Assembly (NCBI RefSeq): GCF_029867415.1 | Contig: NW_026706183.1 | Location: forward strand, 124,001-188,000 | Direction of reading: 5' to 3' | Length of the DNA stretch: 64,000 nucleotides | Origin: Vicia villosa | Lineage: Eukaryota > Streptophyta > Magnoliopsida > Fabales > Fabaceae | Shown: piece by piece, positions 43,370 through 55,820 of the stretch | Numbering within the stretch: the stretch's first letter is position 1 | Layout of the letters: each line of letters opens with the position of its first letter | Translations under genes and position numbers: made by a program | The notes under the pieces: model-generated | Databases searched by the model: none | What the model was told of the DNA's origin: nothing | What the model saw: the letters and a program-made list of their open reading frames with translations, nothing else

Positions 43370-46300
43370 TTATTTCACAACTTCAGTGAAGGCGATATAT
43401 TTTGCTTTAGTGGTTGATAAGGCAACAACCTTCTGAAGTGTCTCTTTCCATTTGATTGTTGTGCCAAACATAATGAGTGCATATTCAGAAATAAATTTTC
43501 TAGAATTTATACAACCTGAATAATTAGAGTCAAACCCTTTTATTACTGCTTTACTATCCTCACCACAGGCTCCACTATAAATTAAGACTCTGTTCAGAGA
43601 CACATTTATGTACCTTAGAATCCACTTGAATGTTTGTCAGTGAGCCTTTACAGGATTTTCCATGTACCTGCTCACAAAACTTACTGCATTATGCTATGTT
43701 GGGTCTAGTACAGACCATAACATACATCAAAGAACCTATTATGTTATCATATGGGATGTTAATCGTATATGTTCTTTCGACCACAGTACTGGGACATTGA
43801 GTCGTACTCAACTTGAATTGAGGATTAGTCAGTGTTACAACGGGCTTTGAATTCGACATATCAAATTTGTCGAGAACCTTTTTCAAGTATGTCTCTTAAG
43901 ATAAGCATAATTTTGACTGCTTTCTATTTTTTGTGAATGTTAATCACAAGAATCCTTGATGCAGCTCCCAGATCCTTCATGTCGACCTCCTTATTGAGTT
44001 CATCCTTCACCTTCATTACCTCATCGACAATGTTGCTTGTTATTAAAATATCATCCACATAAAGCAACAAAATAACAAGTGAATTTCTAGGTCGAAATTT
44101 GAAGTAAACACAAGGTTGAACTGACTTCTAATGAAACCTATATGTTCCATAAACTTGTCGAATCTCCTATTCCGTTGTCAAAGAGATTATTTCAGTTCCT
44201 ATAATGATCTATTCATCTTGCACACATAATATTCCTTTCCCTTTTCTGCATACCCTTTAGGTTGCCTCATCAGGATTGTTTCATCTAGGTCTCCATACAA
44301 GAAAGCAGTTTTCACATCCATTTCTATATCGAACTGTGCCACCATGGTAAGTAACATTTGAATGAACCCGTGCTTCACAACATGAGAGAACACATCATTA
44401 AAGTTGACACCTTCTTTCAGAGTGAAACCCCTTGCGGCCAACTTTGCCTTGTATCTCTTCAACGTCACTCATTTGATTCCTTCCTTAACTTTGAAAACCC
44501 ACTAACAACTAACTAAATTGGCTCCAACAGGTTTCTTGATCAGTTACCAAGTGTTGTTATCATGAAGAGATTTCATCTTATCATCCATGGCCTTCTTCCA
44601 TTCAGTCTTATTTTGACTCCTCATAACTTTCTTATAGTCTCTAGGTTCTTCATCTAGAACCTCACTTACAGAGATTAAGACATAAGGCATGAGATCTGCA
44701 TACCCAAGTCTCTGAGGTGGCTTGACGACTCTTCTAGGCATATCTCTTGTCAACAGGTAGTCATCGACGGTTTCCTCAATTTCCTCAGTGCCTTCAGCAT
44801 CTTGAGCTTCTTCTTCAACTTGATCTGGGATACGCAATTCAACATCGACATGCTCCACCTCAACAAGAATCTTCTTCAGATATCTCTGCACTTTGACCAA
44901 CGTCATCATTTTTATTGAAATCCATATTAACTTAATTAAAAACTATATCTCGACTAGTGATACACCTTCCATGACCTGGATCTAGGCATCATGGCCTATA
45001 AGCTTTTACTCCTTTAGGGTATCTCATGAACATGCATCTCAGAGCTCTAGGTTCGACCTTCTCTTGCCTACTGTGAGCATAGGCTACGCAGCCAAATACA
45101 TTAAGTTTGTCGAGATCTGGTGGATGTCCCGACCAAACTTATTCATGTGTCTTCATGTCTAACACGGTCGAAAGACATCTGTTTATCAAATATGTTGCCG
45201 CTGAAATGGCCTCTACCCAAAACACCTTCTTTAACCCAGCACTAGTCAACGTGAATTTAACTCTTTCCAAAATGGTTTGATTAAACCTTTCAGCCAAAAA
45301 AATTTGTTGGGGACCGACCTTCAATAATTATATGTCTTCCAATACCAGAGGCTGCACAAAAATTGTCAAACATTTCATTGCAAAATTCAAGGCCATTGCC
45401 AGTTCTCAACCCCTTGACCTTTCTGCCAATCTGATTTTCGACCAGAGTCTTCCAACTTTTGAAATTCTTAGAAGTTTCATCTTTAGTCTTATGGATAAAT
45501 ACCCATACATTTCTGGAATAATCATCAGCTATGGATAGAAAATACCTTGCTCCTGAATGTGATGGACACCTTGCAAGCCCCCAAAGATCAGCATGGATGT
45601 AATCAAGGGATCCATGTGTTATTTGTTTGCCTTTATTGAACTTCAATCTGTAAGATTTTCTAAGTACACAGGGTTCATAAAACTTTGGATTTTTGACTTT
45701 GTCTCCACAAATCAGATTTTGTTTCCCTAGTTTGACCAGACCCCTTTCATTGACATGGTCCAATCTCATGTGCTAAATTTTTGTCTTCAACAAAGGTTTC
45801 GTGGATGCAATATCTGTAAAACCCACTTACAAATTCTGCCTCATAGGTATAGAAGCTTTGTTTCTTCACGCCTCACAAGACCTCCTTCGACCCCTTCATG
45901 AATCTTAGGATACTTTTCTCTCCTTGAAAGACACGTCCTTTCTTGTCTAATTCATCAAGAGAAATCAAATTTCTCTTCAAATCAGGTACATACCTGACTT
46001 CAGTCAACAACCTTATTGATTCATCACGGAGCTTGAATCTCACAGATCCAACACCTGCAATCTTACAAGCTTTGTTGTTTCCTAGCAATACAGATCCACC
46101 ATCTTGATCATATAGTTCCTCGAACAAGTCTTTGTTTGGAGTCATGTGCCAAGTGCAACCTGAATCCGTAATCCACTCCTTACTTGTGTCGCTGCTTGAA
46201 ACCACAAAAATATCAGATGAGTCGAAATCATCTTGAACAGTGGTTGTGTGGCCATTATCCTTTCCTCCATGATCTTTCAGACGTTCAGAGAACACCTTTC

Positions 46301-47037
46301 TTGTATGACCCTCCTTCTTACATTCATAACATTGAATACCAGAAACATCACCACCATAAGACTTTTGTTGACTCTTACCCTTCTTCTTGTCGAATTTTCC
46401 ATCTCTCTTTGTGAAATTTTCCTTAACCGACAGGCCTTCGCCAATCAAATATGGCTTGTGCTCCTTTTATTTGTTCAAATCCTTAGAGTAAAATGTTGAT
46501 TGAACTTCTTCAAAGGATAGAGACTCTCTTCCATAGAAGAGGGTTTCTTTTAAATGAGCATGAGAACACGGTAAACCGCATAAAAACAACAACGCTTGAT
46601 CTTCATCATCAATCTTAACATTGAAATTTTTCAAGAATCAGCTTATTAAACATATCCAACTTCTCAGCCAATAATTTATCTTCACTCATCTTAAATGAAT
46701 ACAAATCTTGCTTCAGGTAGAGTCGATTGACCAACAATTTGGTCATGTACAAACTTTCGAGTTTTATTCATAAACCTGACGTCGTCGTCTCTTTCAAAAC
46801 CTGTTGAAGAACATTATCACTAAGGCATAATAAGATGGTGTTGTGGGCTTTCTCTACCATATTCTTTTTCTCATTCTCCGTTAACGCATCTTCCATGGAT
46901 GCGGCTCTCTTCCATGCTTCTAACCAACCATGGTGAACCAGTAGGGCTTTCATCTTTAAGCACCACACACCAAAATTGTTCACACCGGTGAAATTTTCAA
47001 TTTCATACTTTGTTGACAGCATCTTCTCCATGCTCAC
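43370..47037 (-). pseudogene. Copia gag-pol, multiply broken
   Basis: From right to left: gag start MSMEKMLSTKYEIENFTG (47037); zinc knuckle CYECKKEGHTRKVFSE, which has lost its final cysteine, then protease WITDSGCTWHM (46448-45873); GAG-pre-integrase and integrase (45769-45139) with DLWGLA and FLSIADDYSRN, where the conserved LRTDNG aspartate reads glycine (LRTGNG); reverse transcriptase (44909-43900) with DVKTAFLYGDL and YVDDILI at 44050-44061; RNase H (43603-43370) ending VALSTTKAKYIAFTE. The fragments lie in different frames with intervening stops. Loss of an integrase catalytic aspartate alone would disable it. Confidence 0.9.
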
Positions 47038-47052
47038 CGCACCAATTTGTTG

Positions 47053-47523
47053 TGAAAACGATGCTAGAATAACAAAGTATAATTGGTTTCTTTATCGGCC
47101 AGAAACCCGCAAAGGTAGAAAAGAGGGAAGTAAGAAGAACACAATAAAACTGGTTATAAATTGTTATTCTTTACTTTCTCTTTGAAACAAGATTACAAGT
47201 GCTACAGAATAATAAATAACCTCTTTCACCCTAATTAGGATTTACATTTTGACATGATGAGAGACTAGTATGCTATTTATATGAAACTAACACACTAAAC
47301 TAATGGGATTTTACACACAGACCCATTACACAAGCTAACTTAGGGAAAAAGTTAACTTAAACAATTGGGCATAACAAACAGGCCTAATTTGACATGCTAA
47401 CAATCCTAGTATACTTCAACTACATCATGAGAACAAACATTGACGACATGCTATGATCATGTCAAATTATCGAACCAAGAAGCTACCCTTCAACCATACT
47501 AGAGTTCCATTCAATATCCCACA
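47053..47523 (-). repeat. Copia 5' LTR
   Basis: This is 471 bp and begins TGAAAACGATGCTAG on the plus strand. It carries short insertions relative to the other LTR, such as GCTAACTTAGGGAAAAAGTT near 47334 and AACCAAGAAGCTACCC near 47473. Confidence 0.85.
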
Positions 47524-48637
47524 CCTTCAATATTTATCTTCTGATATAGAAAATAGTATTGGTAGAATATTAAAGTGACATAGCACCTCAATTGAATTTT
47601 ACCCGAGTTATGAACAGAATACTCCAGCCTGTGCAAGGATTTCACTGTTTTCGAAAGTATACTTCTAGATTTCGAAAATATATTTCCAGACTAAATTTTA
47701 GGAAAATAATCAGGTGATTTTCACTTAAGACGTGTTTTGGTGAGCCAAAAGGTGAGTTTGTGAGAAAATGTGGGCCAAAATCTTATTAAGCCTAATTCAT
47801 TAGAAAATGACAGAATGTAAAAAGCAATTGAGCCATATTTACATTGACAATCCAATGCATATTTGAGGATTACTTTTCCTACCCTTAGGGGTGCTTTCCC
47901 ACCACATTAAAAAGTCACAATTATATCTAAAATTCAGATATGCATCTCCCGATGCATCTTTTTTATACACTCTCCAGCGCAAATTGGTGAGGCACTCTTA
48001 TTTTGTCAAAATTTAGTCCAAAGATGCATCTTCATATTAAAATTAGGGTGAGTCTGAAGATGCATCTCCGTAACAATCATTAATTCGAAATTCAAGGAAT
48101 TTTACAGAGATGCATCTTTGGACGCGTTTAATTCATATACTTGCACCAAACTCTTCCTTCTTCATTTGCTTCAAAGTCACTAAAACCCCTATTTTAACTC
48201 TTTTGCTGCAAAGCCATTTCCAAACCCCATTTGAGCAAGTTTATTCAAGTTCTTTTTTCAAGGTCACTCACTCCATTCTAATTCATTTGTTGCAAAGTCA
48301 CTCACTTCATTCAGTTTTTCATCCACAACTCTAATTTGGTAAGTTTCTCACTTTATTTCTTTTTTTGAGATTTGAATGACGTTTTAGGTAACATAGGTCA
48401 TTTAATACACATTATATAGTAGTACATTTAAAATAGGTAGCTGGTATAGACATGCATTCCCATTGGGTTTGAGTTTAGGGCAACAATGAGGTTTCTTCTA
48501 TTTGTGCAACTCACAAGTTCATTCAGATATGCAACTTCAGATTTTGTCTGAACTGGTTTTTGGATATGTATCTTAAGATTTGCTTGACTGCTTTTTGATC
48601 TGATTTTGTGGATTTATTACAGATATAGTGACTGAAA
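47524..48637. other. Sequence between the copia element and the split PMD gene
   Basis: It contains the AGATGCATCT palindrome array at 47936-48117 and, at about 48120-48340, a run of related phrases built on TTCAAAGTCACTAAAACC, CAAAGCCATTTCC and GCAAAGTCACTCACTTC. It could be the upstream region of the PMD gene. The 74-codon ORF at 48110-48334 is repetitive and not called. Confidence 0.45.
47936..48117. repeat. Array of AGATGCATCT palindromes
   Basis: Perfect 10-bp AGATGCATCT at 48022-48031, 48058-48067 and 48108-48117. Variants are AGATATGCATCT near 47936 and CGATGCATCT at 47950-47959. Flanking words such as TTTGGAC and CTCCG recur. Confidence 0.85.
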
Positions 48638-49288
48638 ATGACTATGACAGAATTAGGCTCGGTTGTGTTTCCTAACACACGTCTGTACGGCGTGAGAGGG
48701 GCGGGGCTACGAGGCCACGAGTCTATGCTACCTTGTTTGATGGTTTGCAAGGTTGAGGTTCACGGCCATATGTTTCTACTTCCTAAAGTTGTCTGTCTCA
48801 AAAGTCTACTTCACGGGGCCACGTGTCCATTTTTTATGAAGCCCATGAAGCCAATCATGAGGAACCCACTACTAATGTGGATTCCCATGTAGATAATTAT
48901 CCAGGAGGCCCATATGACACCTACTTACTTCATCTCTATGGAGACTATGCTGCTAAGCATGTCTAGGAAGGAGGGTGTATTTATTTACTTTTGCATTACA
49001 TTTGTTTTAAACTAATTTGATCGCGAATGATAGTGATATATTTATTTTTATAGGAGTGTCCATGTTTAAAATTTGTAAGCCACAAAAGGTTTTGGATTTG
49101 GAAAATCCCGAAGATGACTGGTTTAAGAATGTTATTCGCTACTCTAGGGTTGTTGGTTTATGTGTTGTTGCATATAAGATCATAAACCATGACATGCAGG
49201 CGTCATTTGCAAAGAGATAGCATCTATAGACGTCATATTTCCACCTTCCTATTAGCGAGATGTCCATCACCCTAGATGACGTCTCATA
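48638..49288 (+). pseudogene. Plant mobile domain (MAIN-like) gene, 5' half, split by the Tekay element
   Basis: One frame gives a glycine/arginine-rich beginning near 48690; another gives NYPGGPYDTYLLHLYGDYAA at about 48896-48955, a motif of MAIN-like proteins (related to the so-called PP7 long-form family). After an intron-like AT stretch with a TTTTTATAG acceptor (49053), CKPQKVLDLENPEDDW and RYSRVVGLCVVAYKIINHD continue to HLPISEMSITLDDVS at the LTR edge. Stops inside ASFAKR-TAG-HL-TAG replace the tryptophan and glutamine expected there, and frames shift upstream. The 3' half is at 57930. MAIN-like PMD proteins act in the nucleus in genome maintenance and silencing; this copy may instead be transposon-borne. 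Confidence 0.75.
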
Positions 49289-51312
49289 TGTAACACCCCA
49301 CTTTCCCACCTCGAATATATATAATTTATAAATACATGAAAAATCAGAGTAATACGAGTAGGATGTCACATCTACTAAAAATCCATAAAACATCACTTTA
49401 TTAATAAGTTTTCATTAAAGTAAATCCAAATATCGCAGCGGAAATTAAAACGGCTTATTAGTTCTCATGGCACTACGACCTCAACGAATAAATCATCTCC
49501 ACTAAACAGGTGGTCCAACAATAAAGTTAAAATCAAGATACGTAACAATTAACAAATAACTGAAAGGGAATCAAAAACATAATGCATCCCAAAACTCCCG
49601 TGTTACGTATCAGAGCGACTCCTAAGACTCGATCAGGTAACACTCGAAATCCAAGCACTACTCTGATACTTGGTTATTTGTACTTCCGAGGAAGCACAGA
49701 AGCAACAACAGAAAAGGGATGAGAATTACATTCAATAAACATACGGTGAAATATCACATGCTAAGGAGTAGTATTTACACCACATACAAACAACAATCAC
49801 AAACAGATTCTCAAACCATCAACAACACAACAACAACGATATATGACATTAGCAATCATTTGTGGGAAATGCAATGCGACTATCAACACTACATGCATGT
49901 GGTACCAACAGAGCATAAGCCCTCAACAGTTGCCATTAATTTAGAGGCGATAATAAGGCATAAGCCTTCAATGATGCCAATCCAGGCCAACTACAGGGCA
50001 TAAGCCCTCAACGACATATGTATGCAATCTGGACATCATATCAACACAATTCAACAACACAAGGCATCAGCCTTCAACTCATTTCCCTTTAGGCTATCAA
50101 CTTGTTCAGCAACACGCAACTATGATTTCAATTTCTTATAGTCAACATTCACAACAATCAACATAAATCTTATTACAAAATTCTATGTCCAAATGTATAA
50201 CTTTCATAGTCTCCCTATACCTACTAAAGTCTTACTAATCAAGAGAATTCGGAAGGGTACTCGTTATACTCAAGAATTGGAAGAAAATCACAAAAATGGG
50301 AAATTCTGCACACTAGCCTGACCATACGCGTACAGCTACCCCATACGCGTATGCCCCCTTGCCCAAACGCGTCCCATACGCGTACCACCAGAACCAGATT
50401 TGCACTAAAATTCCTCCCATACGCGTATCACATTCCCATACGCGTATGGCCTCTCTTCCATACGCATAGCATACGCGTTCCACCAGAAAGGTTGCTTTGT
50501 GTTGGGACAGGGCTGCGTACCGTACGCGTATAGCACCTAGGCTTGTCCCTCATACGCGTATGGCCCCAACCCATACACGTACCATACGCAAACTGACAAC
50601 AATTTAGTTTTTCCAGATCTGCACTCGCACCAGTTCGTGCTCACTTGTTTTCATCACTTCCAGTCTGCGATTTTAAGCCTAAAACAACATATTTTCACCT
50701 ATTAACTCATACCTTTTATCTAGATTCTTTAACCTATTATTCTACATCCAGTTTTACATGATAACAACTCCATTTCTACTCATCAAGTTGGACAGTTATA
50801 CATTCAGATTCAGTTTCCCTTATAAACATAACAACAACTCAACTAACATCCAAATCCTCATCATAAATCATCAATTCAAACCAGAATTTCGTCCAGAAAT
50901 CATATAGTATCATTAGTCAAGAAGAACAATATACCAATCAAACCAATTCACACATCAAGGAAGAAATCAAACTTATCAATTATGAAACCTAAAGAGGGGA
51001 AGGAACCCTCACTACCCTCTCATGCTTAAGTCACCATTTAAAGAACCCATTCTCCCCCCTTCACTAATCTCCCTTTTTTCTCTTAGTTCCTTATTATTTT
51101 TATTAAAACATACTAATTATTAAATTGCTAATGGGCTTAGTACACACCCCTCAACTACTAATTACACACTAAGTCTAATTTAATTAAATCACCCTATTAT
51201 TATATTATAGTTAAATTAACAAAATTAATATAATAATAACAAAACACCAATTTAAGCACCAAATACACCAATAAATAAGTAATAAAATAAATATCGAAAT
51301 CAGGGCGTTACA
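49289..51312 (-). repeat. Tekay 3' LTR (2024 bp)
   Basis: It begins TGTAACACCCC and ends GGGCGTTACA on the plus strand. Relative to the other LTR it lacks about 96 bp (the segment at 57581-57676) after ATTCTCCCCCC. It has 11 extra bases in the ACGCGT array (CGTCCCATACG region at 50370). Confidence 0.95.
50324..50590. repeat. ATACGCGTAT palindrome array in the 3' LTR
   Basis: Nine ACGCGT cores occur at 50326, 50345, 50367, 50378, 50421, 50440, 50473, 50524 and 50554. Decayed forms are ACGCAT near 50463, ACACGT near 50575 and ACGCAA near 50585. Many are extended to ATACGCGTAT or CCATACGCGTATGG. The small ORFs here (for example 50351-50533) only reflect the lack of stops in the repeat. Confidence 0.93.
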
Positions 51313-51326
51313 ACTCTCCCCCACTT
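51313..51326 (-). other. Tekay polypurine tract
   Basis: Minus-strand AAGTGGGGGAGAGT lies immediately upstream of the 3' LTR start. It primes plus-strand DNA synthesis in LTR retrotransposons. Confidence 0.9.
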
Positions 51327-51355
51327 GCGATATTTTTGTCCTCGAAAATCTTACC

Positions 51356-54300
51356 TCATTCAAACAACTCGGGGTAGGAGTCCCACATCTTGCTCTCCAT
51401 TTTCCACGTCATGCTTTCTCCGGTAGTCCCCGTCCAGACTACTTTCACCAACGGAATATCCTTACCTCTAAGGGAATTTTTCTCGCAATCCATGATTCGA
51501 ATCGGTATCGTCTCTACAGTAAGATTCTCTCTCACTTGCACATCATCCATATGAATCACGTGAGATGGGTCTGGAACATACTTCCGAAGTTGTGACACAC
51601 GAAACACATCCTGAAGATTCGAAAGGTTAGGCGGTAATGCCACCCTATAAGCAACATTCCCAAATCTCTCCGAAATCTGATAAGGACCAATAAATCGTGG
51701 AGTTAGCTTCTTAGACTTCAGGGCACAACCAACACCGGTCACAAGCGTGACTCTTAGAAACACATGGTCACCTGCTTCAAATTCTAAGTCCTTCCTTCGC
51801 TTATCATGATAACTTTTCTGTCTACTCTGCGAAGCCTTCATCTTTTCCTGGATTAACTTTACCTTCTCTGTAGTTTCTCGTACAATTTCTGGTCCAAGTA
51901 CTACTCCTTCGCCAGATTCATGCCAACATAGCGGAGTCCTACACCTCCGACCATACAACGCTTCAAAAGGTGCCATCCCGATACTAGAATGATGACTGTT
52001 ATTATAAGTAAACTCGATCAATGGGAGATGAGCGTCCCACGAACCTCCTTGTTCGAGAACACATGCTCTCAACAAATCCTCTAAAGACTGAATGGTTCTC
52101 TCAATTTGACCATCTGTCTGTGGATGATACGCCGAGCTCAACCTCAACTTGGAACCCAAACTTTCTTGCAAGCTCTTCCAAAAATCAGAAGTGAATCTCG
52201 GATCTCTATCTGATACAATGCATAAAGGAATACCATGCAACTTCACAATCACTCTAATGTATATCTCTGCCAACCTTGCCACTGGATATGTGATGTTAAT
52301 AGGTATGAAATGAGCTGACTTTGTAAGCCTATCAACAATCACCCATATCGAATCGTGTCCACTCGCAGTATTAGGCAAACCCGTCACAAAATCCATCGAA
52401 ATGCTATCCCACTTCCATTCTGGAATTTCTAATGGTTGCATTAACCCCGCAGGCTTCTGGTGTTCAATCTTTAATTTCTGACAAGTTAAGCAAGCATATA
52501 CAAACCGTGCCACGTCTTCTTTCATTCTTGGCCACCAAAATATCTTCTTCAAGTCTTGATACATTTTAGTATCCCCGGGATGAATACTCAAGTTACTCCG
52601 ATGACCTTCTTCTAAAATCATCCTCTTCATATTATCAACATCAGGGATACAGATTCGATCCTGCAATCTCAACACTCCTTGCGCGTCTACTTTAAAGTCA
52701 CTCTTCTTGGAGCGACCACAACCAACTATAATGTCTACCAGTTTCACATCCAATTTTTTAGCCTCCTTGATACTGTTCCGAAAGTCATTATCAATTTTAA
52801 GCATTCCCAACTTGACACTCTGCGGCGTCACTTCACAAACCAAGCTCATATCTTGGAACTGTTCGATCAATTCTAACTCTTTAACCATCATAGTTGACAT
52901 ATGCAAGGTTTTCTGGCTTAAGGCATCGGCCACAACATTTGCTTTACCGGGATGATAGTTCAACCCGAAATCATAATCCTTCAGCAATTCTAACCATCTT
53001 CGTTGTCTCATGTTCAGCTCCTTCTGGTCAAACAGGTACTTCAAACTCTTGTGGTCACTATAAACTTCAAATCTAGAACCATAAGACGATGTCTCCAAAT
53101 CTTCAGTATGAAAACAACAGCAGCGAGTTCCAAATCATGTGTAGGGTAGTTCTTTTCAAGAATTCTCAGTTGCCTCGACGCATAAGGAATCACCTTACCA
53201 TTCTGCATAAGCACACCACCTAAACCCATCAGAGAAGCATCACAATAAACCACGAAAGGTTCTCCTGGATTTGGTAATGTCAAAACCAAAGCTGTTGTCA
53301 ATCTCTTCTTCAATTCAACAAAAGTTTCTTCGCATTGTGCATCCCATACGAACACTTTACCCTTACACGTCAACTTGGTTAACAGAAGTGCCGACTTAGA
53401 AAATCCTTCAATAAACCGTCTGTAGTAACCGGCTAAACCCAAGAAACTTCTGATCTCAGTAGCTGACTTTGGAGTTTCCCATTGTAACACAGCATCTACC
53501 TTGGATGGATCTACAGTAATGCCACTACCAGATATGACATGTCCCAGAAAACTGACTTCTTTCAACCAAAATTCTCACTTGGACAGCTTCGCATACAACT
53601 TTCTTTCTTTCAACACTTGCAATACCGTCCTCAAATGATCCGAATGCTCTTGTTCTGATTTAGAATATATCAAGATGTCGTCTATGAATACCACGACAAA
53701 CTGATCTAAATACTCACGGAAAATACGGTTCATATACTCCATGAATACTCCTGGCGCATTCGTAACACCAAAGGGCATCATAGAATACTCATAGTGTCCA
53801 TATCTCGTTCTGAACGCTGTCTTCCGAACATCTTCATTTTTAATCTTAATCTGATGATAACCCGACCTCAGATCTATCTTACTAAAAACACTCACACCCA
53901 CCAACTGGTCCATCAAATCATCTATTCTCGGTAGCGGGTACTTATTTTTAATTGTTACTTTATTCAGCTGTCTATAATCTACACAAAGCCTCATGCTTCC
54001 ATCCTTTTTTTTTTACTAACAGCACTGGAGCTCCCCATGGCGATACACTTGGTCTGACAAACTTCCTCTCAAGTAAGTCCTCTAATTGCTTCTTTAATTT
54101 CGTCAATTCAGATGCAGACATCCTGTACGGTACCATAGAAACAGGTCTGGTACCAGGTACAAGATCAATCGTAAACTCAATTCCTCTTTCTGGCGACATG
54201 TCAGGAATTTCGTCAGGAAAAACTTCAGGAAATTCACGCACCACCGGTAGCTCATCGATGATATTCTGATTCTCGATTGACAATATGGCCATCAATGAAA

Positions 54301-55711
54301 ACATCTCTGCTTCTTCTTTCAACAACTGTTGTAACTGCTTAGACGACACTAAACTAGCTTCCTCCTATTAGGCAGTTGAAAATATCACAGTCTTGTTATA
54401 ACAATTAATGTGAGCATAGTTATATTATAACCAGTTCATTCCCAAAATTACGTCTAGCCCAGCTAACGGCAAACACACTAAATCAACGGCAAAGTCCCTA
54501 TTGAAGATCGACAACGGACACTTTAAACAAACAAGAGATGTAGTCACAGATCCTTTAGCTGGAACCTTAACTACCATCTCGCCATTTATAGAAGATAGCA
54601 CAAGACCCAATCTTTCAACGTATTCAGCAGCAATAAAACAATGTGTAGCACCAGTATCGATAATAGTAATTAAAGGCATACTATTGATGAAACAAGTACC
54701 TCTAATGAGTCTGTCCTCAGTGCCTGTCTGAGTACCAGCCAACGCGAACACCTTACCACCAGCTCGTGCCTTCTTCGGCTTCTGACATTGACTTCTAATG
54801 TGTCCTTCTTCGCCGCAATTAAAACAAACCACTTCTTTATGTCTACATTCAGACATCATATGACCAGTTTTACCACAACGGAAATACTTCTTAACTTCAT
54901 CAGTGCAGTAAGTACTCTTGTGACCAGCGTTTCCACACTTAAAACACACAATCGGAGCAGGAGAATCTCCCCCACTTTTTCTCTGGCCCGGAGCAGCCCT
55001 CTGTTTGCCCTTGCCAGCTGGAGCATGATAAGGCTTGCTACGTTGCTGATTCTGCTTGCCCCTTCTGTCACTGACAATATTATAGTGAGCAGCATTATCT
55101 TCCTTGAAAATTCTGCAGCTGTCTACCAAGTTAGGAAAAATGCGGATCTGCTGATACCCTATAGCCTTCTTAATTTCAGAGCGCAATCTGTTCTCAAACT
55201 TGATGAACTTAGAAAATTTTGCACCCTCCCCATCAAAGTATGGATAAAATTTGGCCAATTTTGTGAACTTCGCAGCATAATCATTCACTAACATGTTCCC
55301 CTATTTCAGTTCGAGGAACTCAATTTCTTTATTACCCCGAAGACTCTCAGGATAATACTTCCTCAGAAATTCTCTTAGGAACACAGCCCTAGTGATCTCT
55401 TCACATGCAGATTCTAATCTTTGAAGAGTTGCTAGCCACCAGTCGTCAGCTTCGACTGCTAGCATATGCGTCCCATAGCGAACTTTTTGTGCCTGAGTAC
55501 AATCCATTACGCGGAAGATCCTCTCGATCTCCTTCAACCACTCCAATGCTCCATCAGGGTCATGCTTGCCTTTGAAGACCGGCGGGTTCTCCCTCTAGAA
55601 GGTAGCCAAACTGCGAGATCCAGCAATCTCACCAACATTTGGTTGTTGTTCCAGAGCTTGAGCCATAGCCTCCAAAGCAGCAGCAATAGCAGCATCGTTT
55701 CGTCCAGCCAT
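51356..55711 (-). pseudogene. Tekay gag-pol polyprotein, six stops and two frameshifts
   Basis: The start is MAGRNDAAIAAALEAM at 55711. Domains in order: gag (GALEWLKEIERIFRVMDC); three zinc knuckles (CFKCGNAGHKSTYC; YFRCGKTGHMMSEC, first cysteine lost; CFNCGEEGHIRSQC); protease IIDTGATHCFIA; reverse transcriptase with [13 protein letters not shown] and [13 protein letters not shown]; RNase H ([26 protein letters not shown]); integrase with an HHCC finger, MDFVTGLP, VSDRDPRF and YHPQTDGQIER; and a chromodomain-like C-terminus ending WDSYPELFE. Stops are at 55595-55597, 55301-55303, 54425-54427, 54368-54370, 54365-54367 and 53575-53577. Frameshifts lie at the T10 run 54005-54014 and near 53095. 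The last 580 codons (53098-51356) are open. Confidence 0.95.
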
Positions 55712-55806
55712 TTCAACTAAGTACTACAACAGAAACACAGTTAGATAATGAAATTAACAATACCCGATTGTTAGCGACTCAACTACTTGGTCGGATGAAC
55801 CGACCT

Positions 55807-55818
55807 GCTCTGATACCA
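55807..55818 (-). other. Tekay primer-binding site (tRNA-iMet)
   Basis: TGGTATCAGAGC on the minus strand lies 2 bp inside the 5' LTR. It is complementary to the 3' end of initiator tRNA-Met. Confidence 0.93.
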
Positions 55819-55820
55819 AT

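Larger units (their letters stand above)
42594..47523 (-). mobile_element. Ty1/copia retrotransposon (Tork/Tnt1-like), degenerate
   Basis: Two similar LTRs bound minus-strand remnants of gag, protease, integrase, reverse transcriptase and RNase H in copia order. The plus-strand motif ATCTCCACCTTGG (43038-43050) is the polypurine tract in reverse. A tRNA-Met primer site is not intact; TTGGTGCGGTGAGC stands where TTGGTATCAGAGC is expected. A TATTT occurs just outside the left LTR and 7 bp outside the right LTR, a weak target-duplication candidate. LTR divergence and coding damage indicate an old insertion. Confidence 0.88.

Noticed and set aside
42594..47530. TATTT as a clean copia target-site duplication
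   Set aside because: The right copy lies 7 bp beyond the best LTR edge, and the word is common in this AT-rich region.
54788..55291. 167-codon plus-strand ORF
   Set aside because: It is antisense to the Tekay gag zinc-knuckle region.
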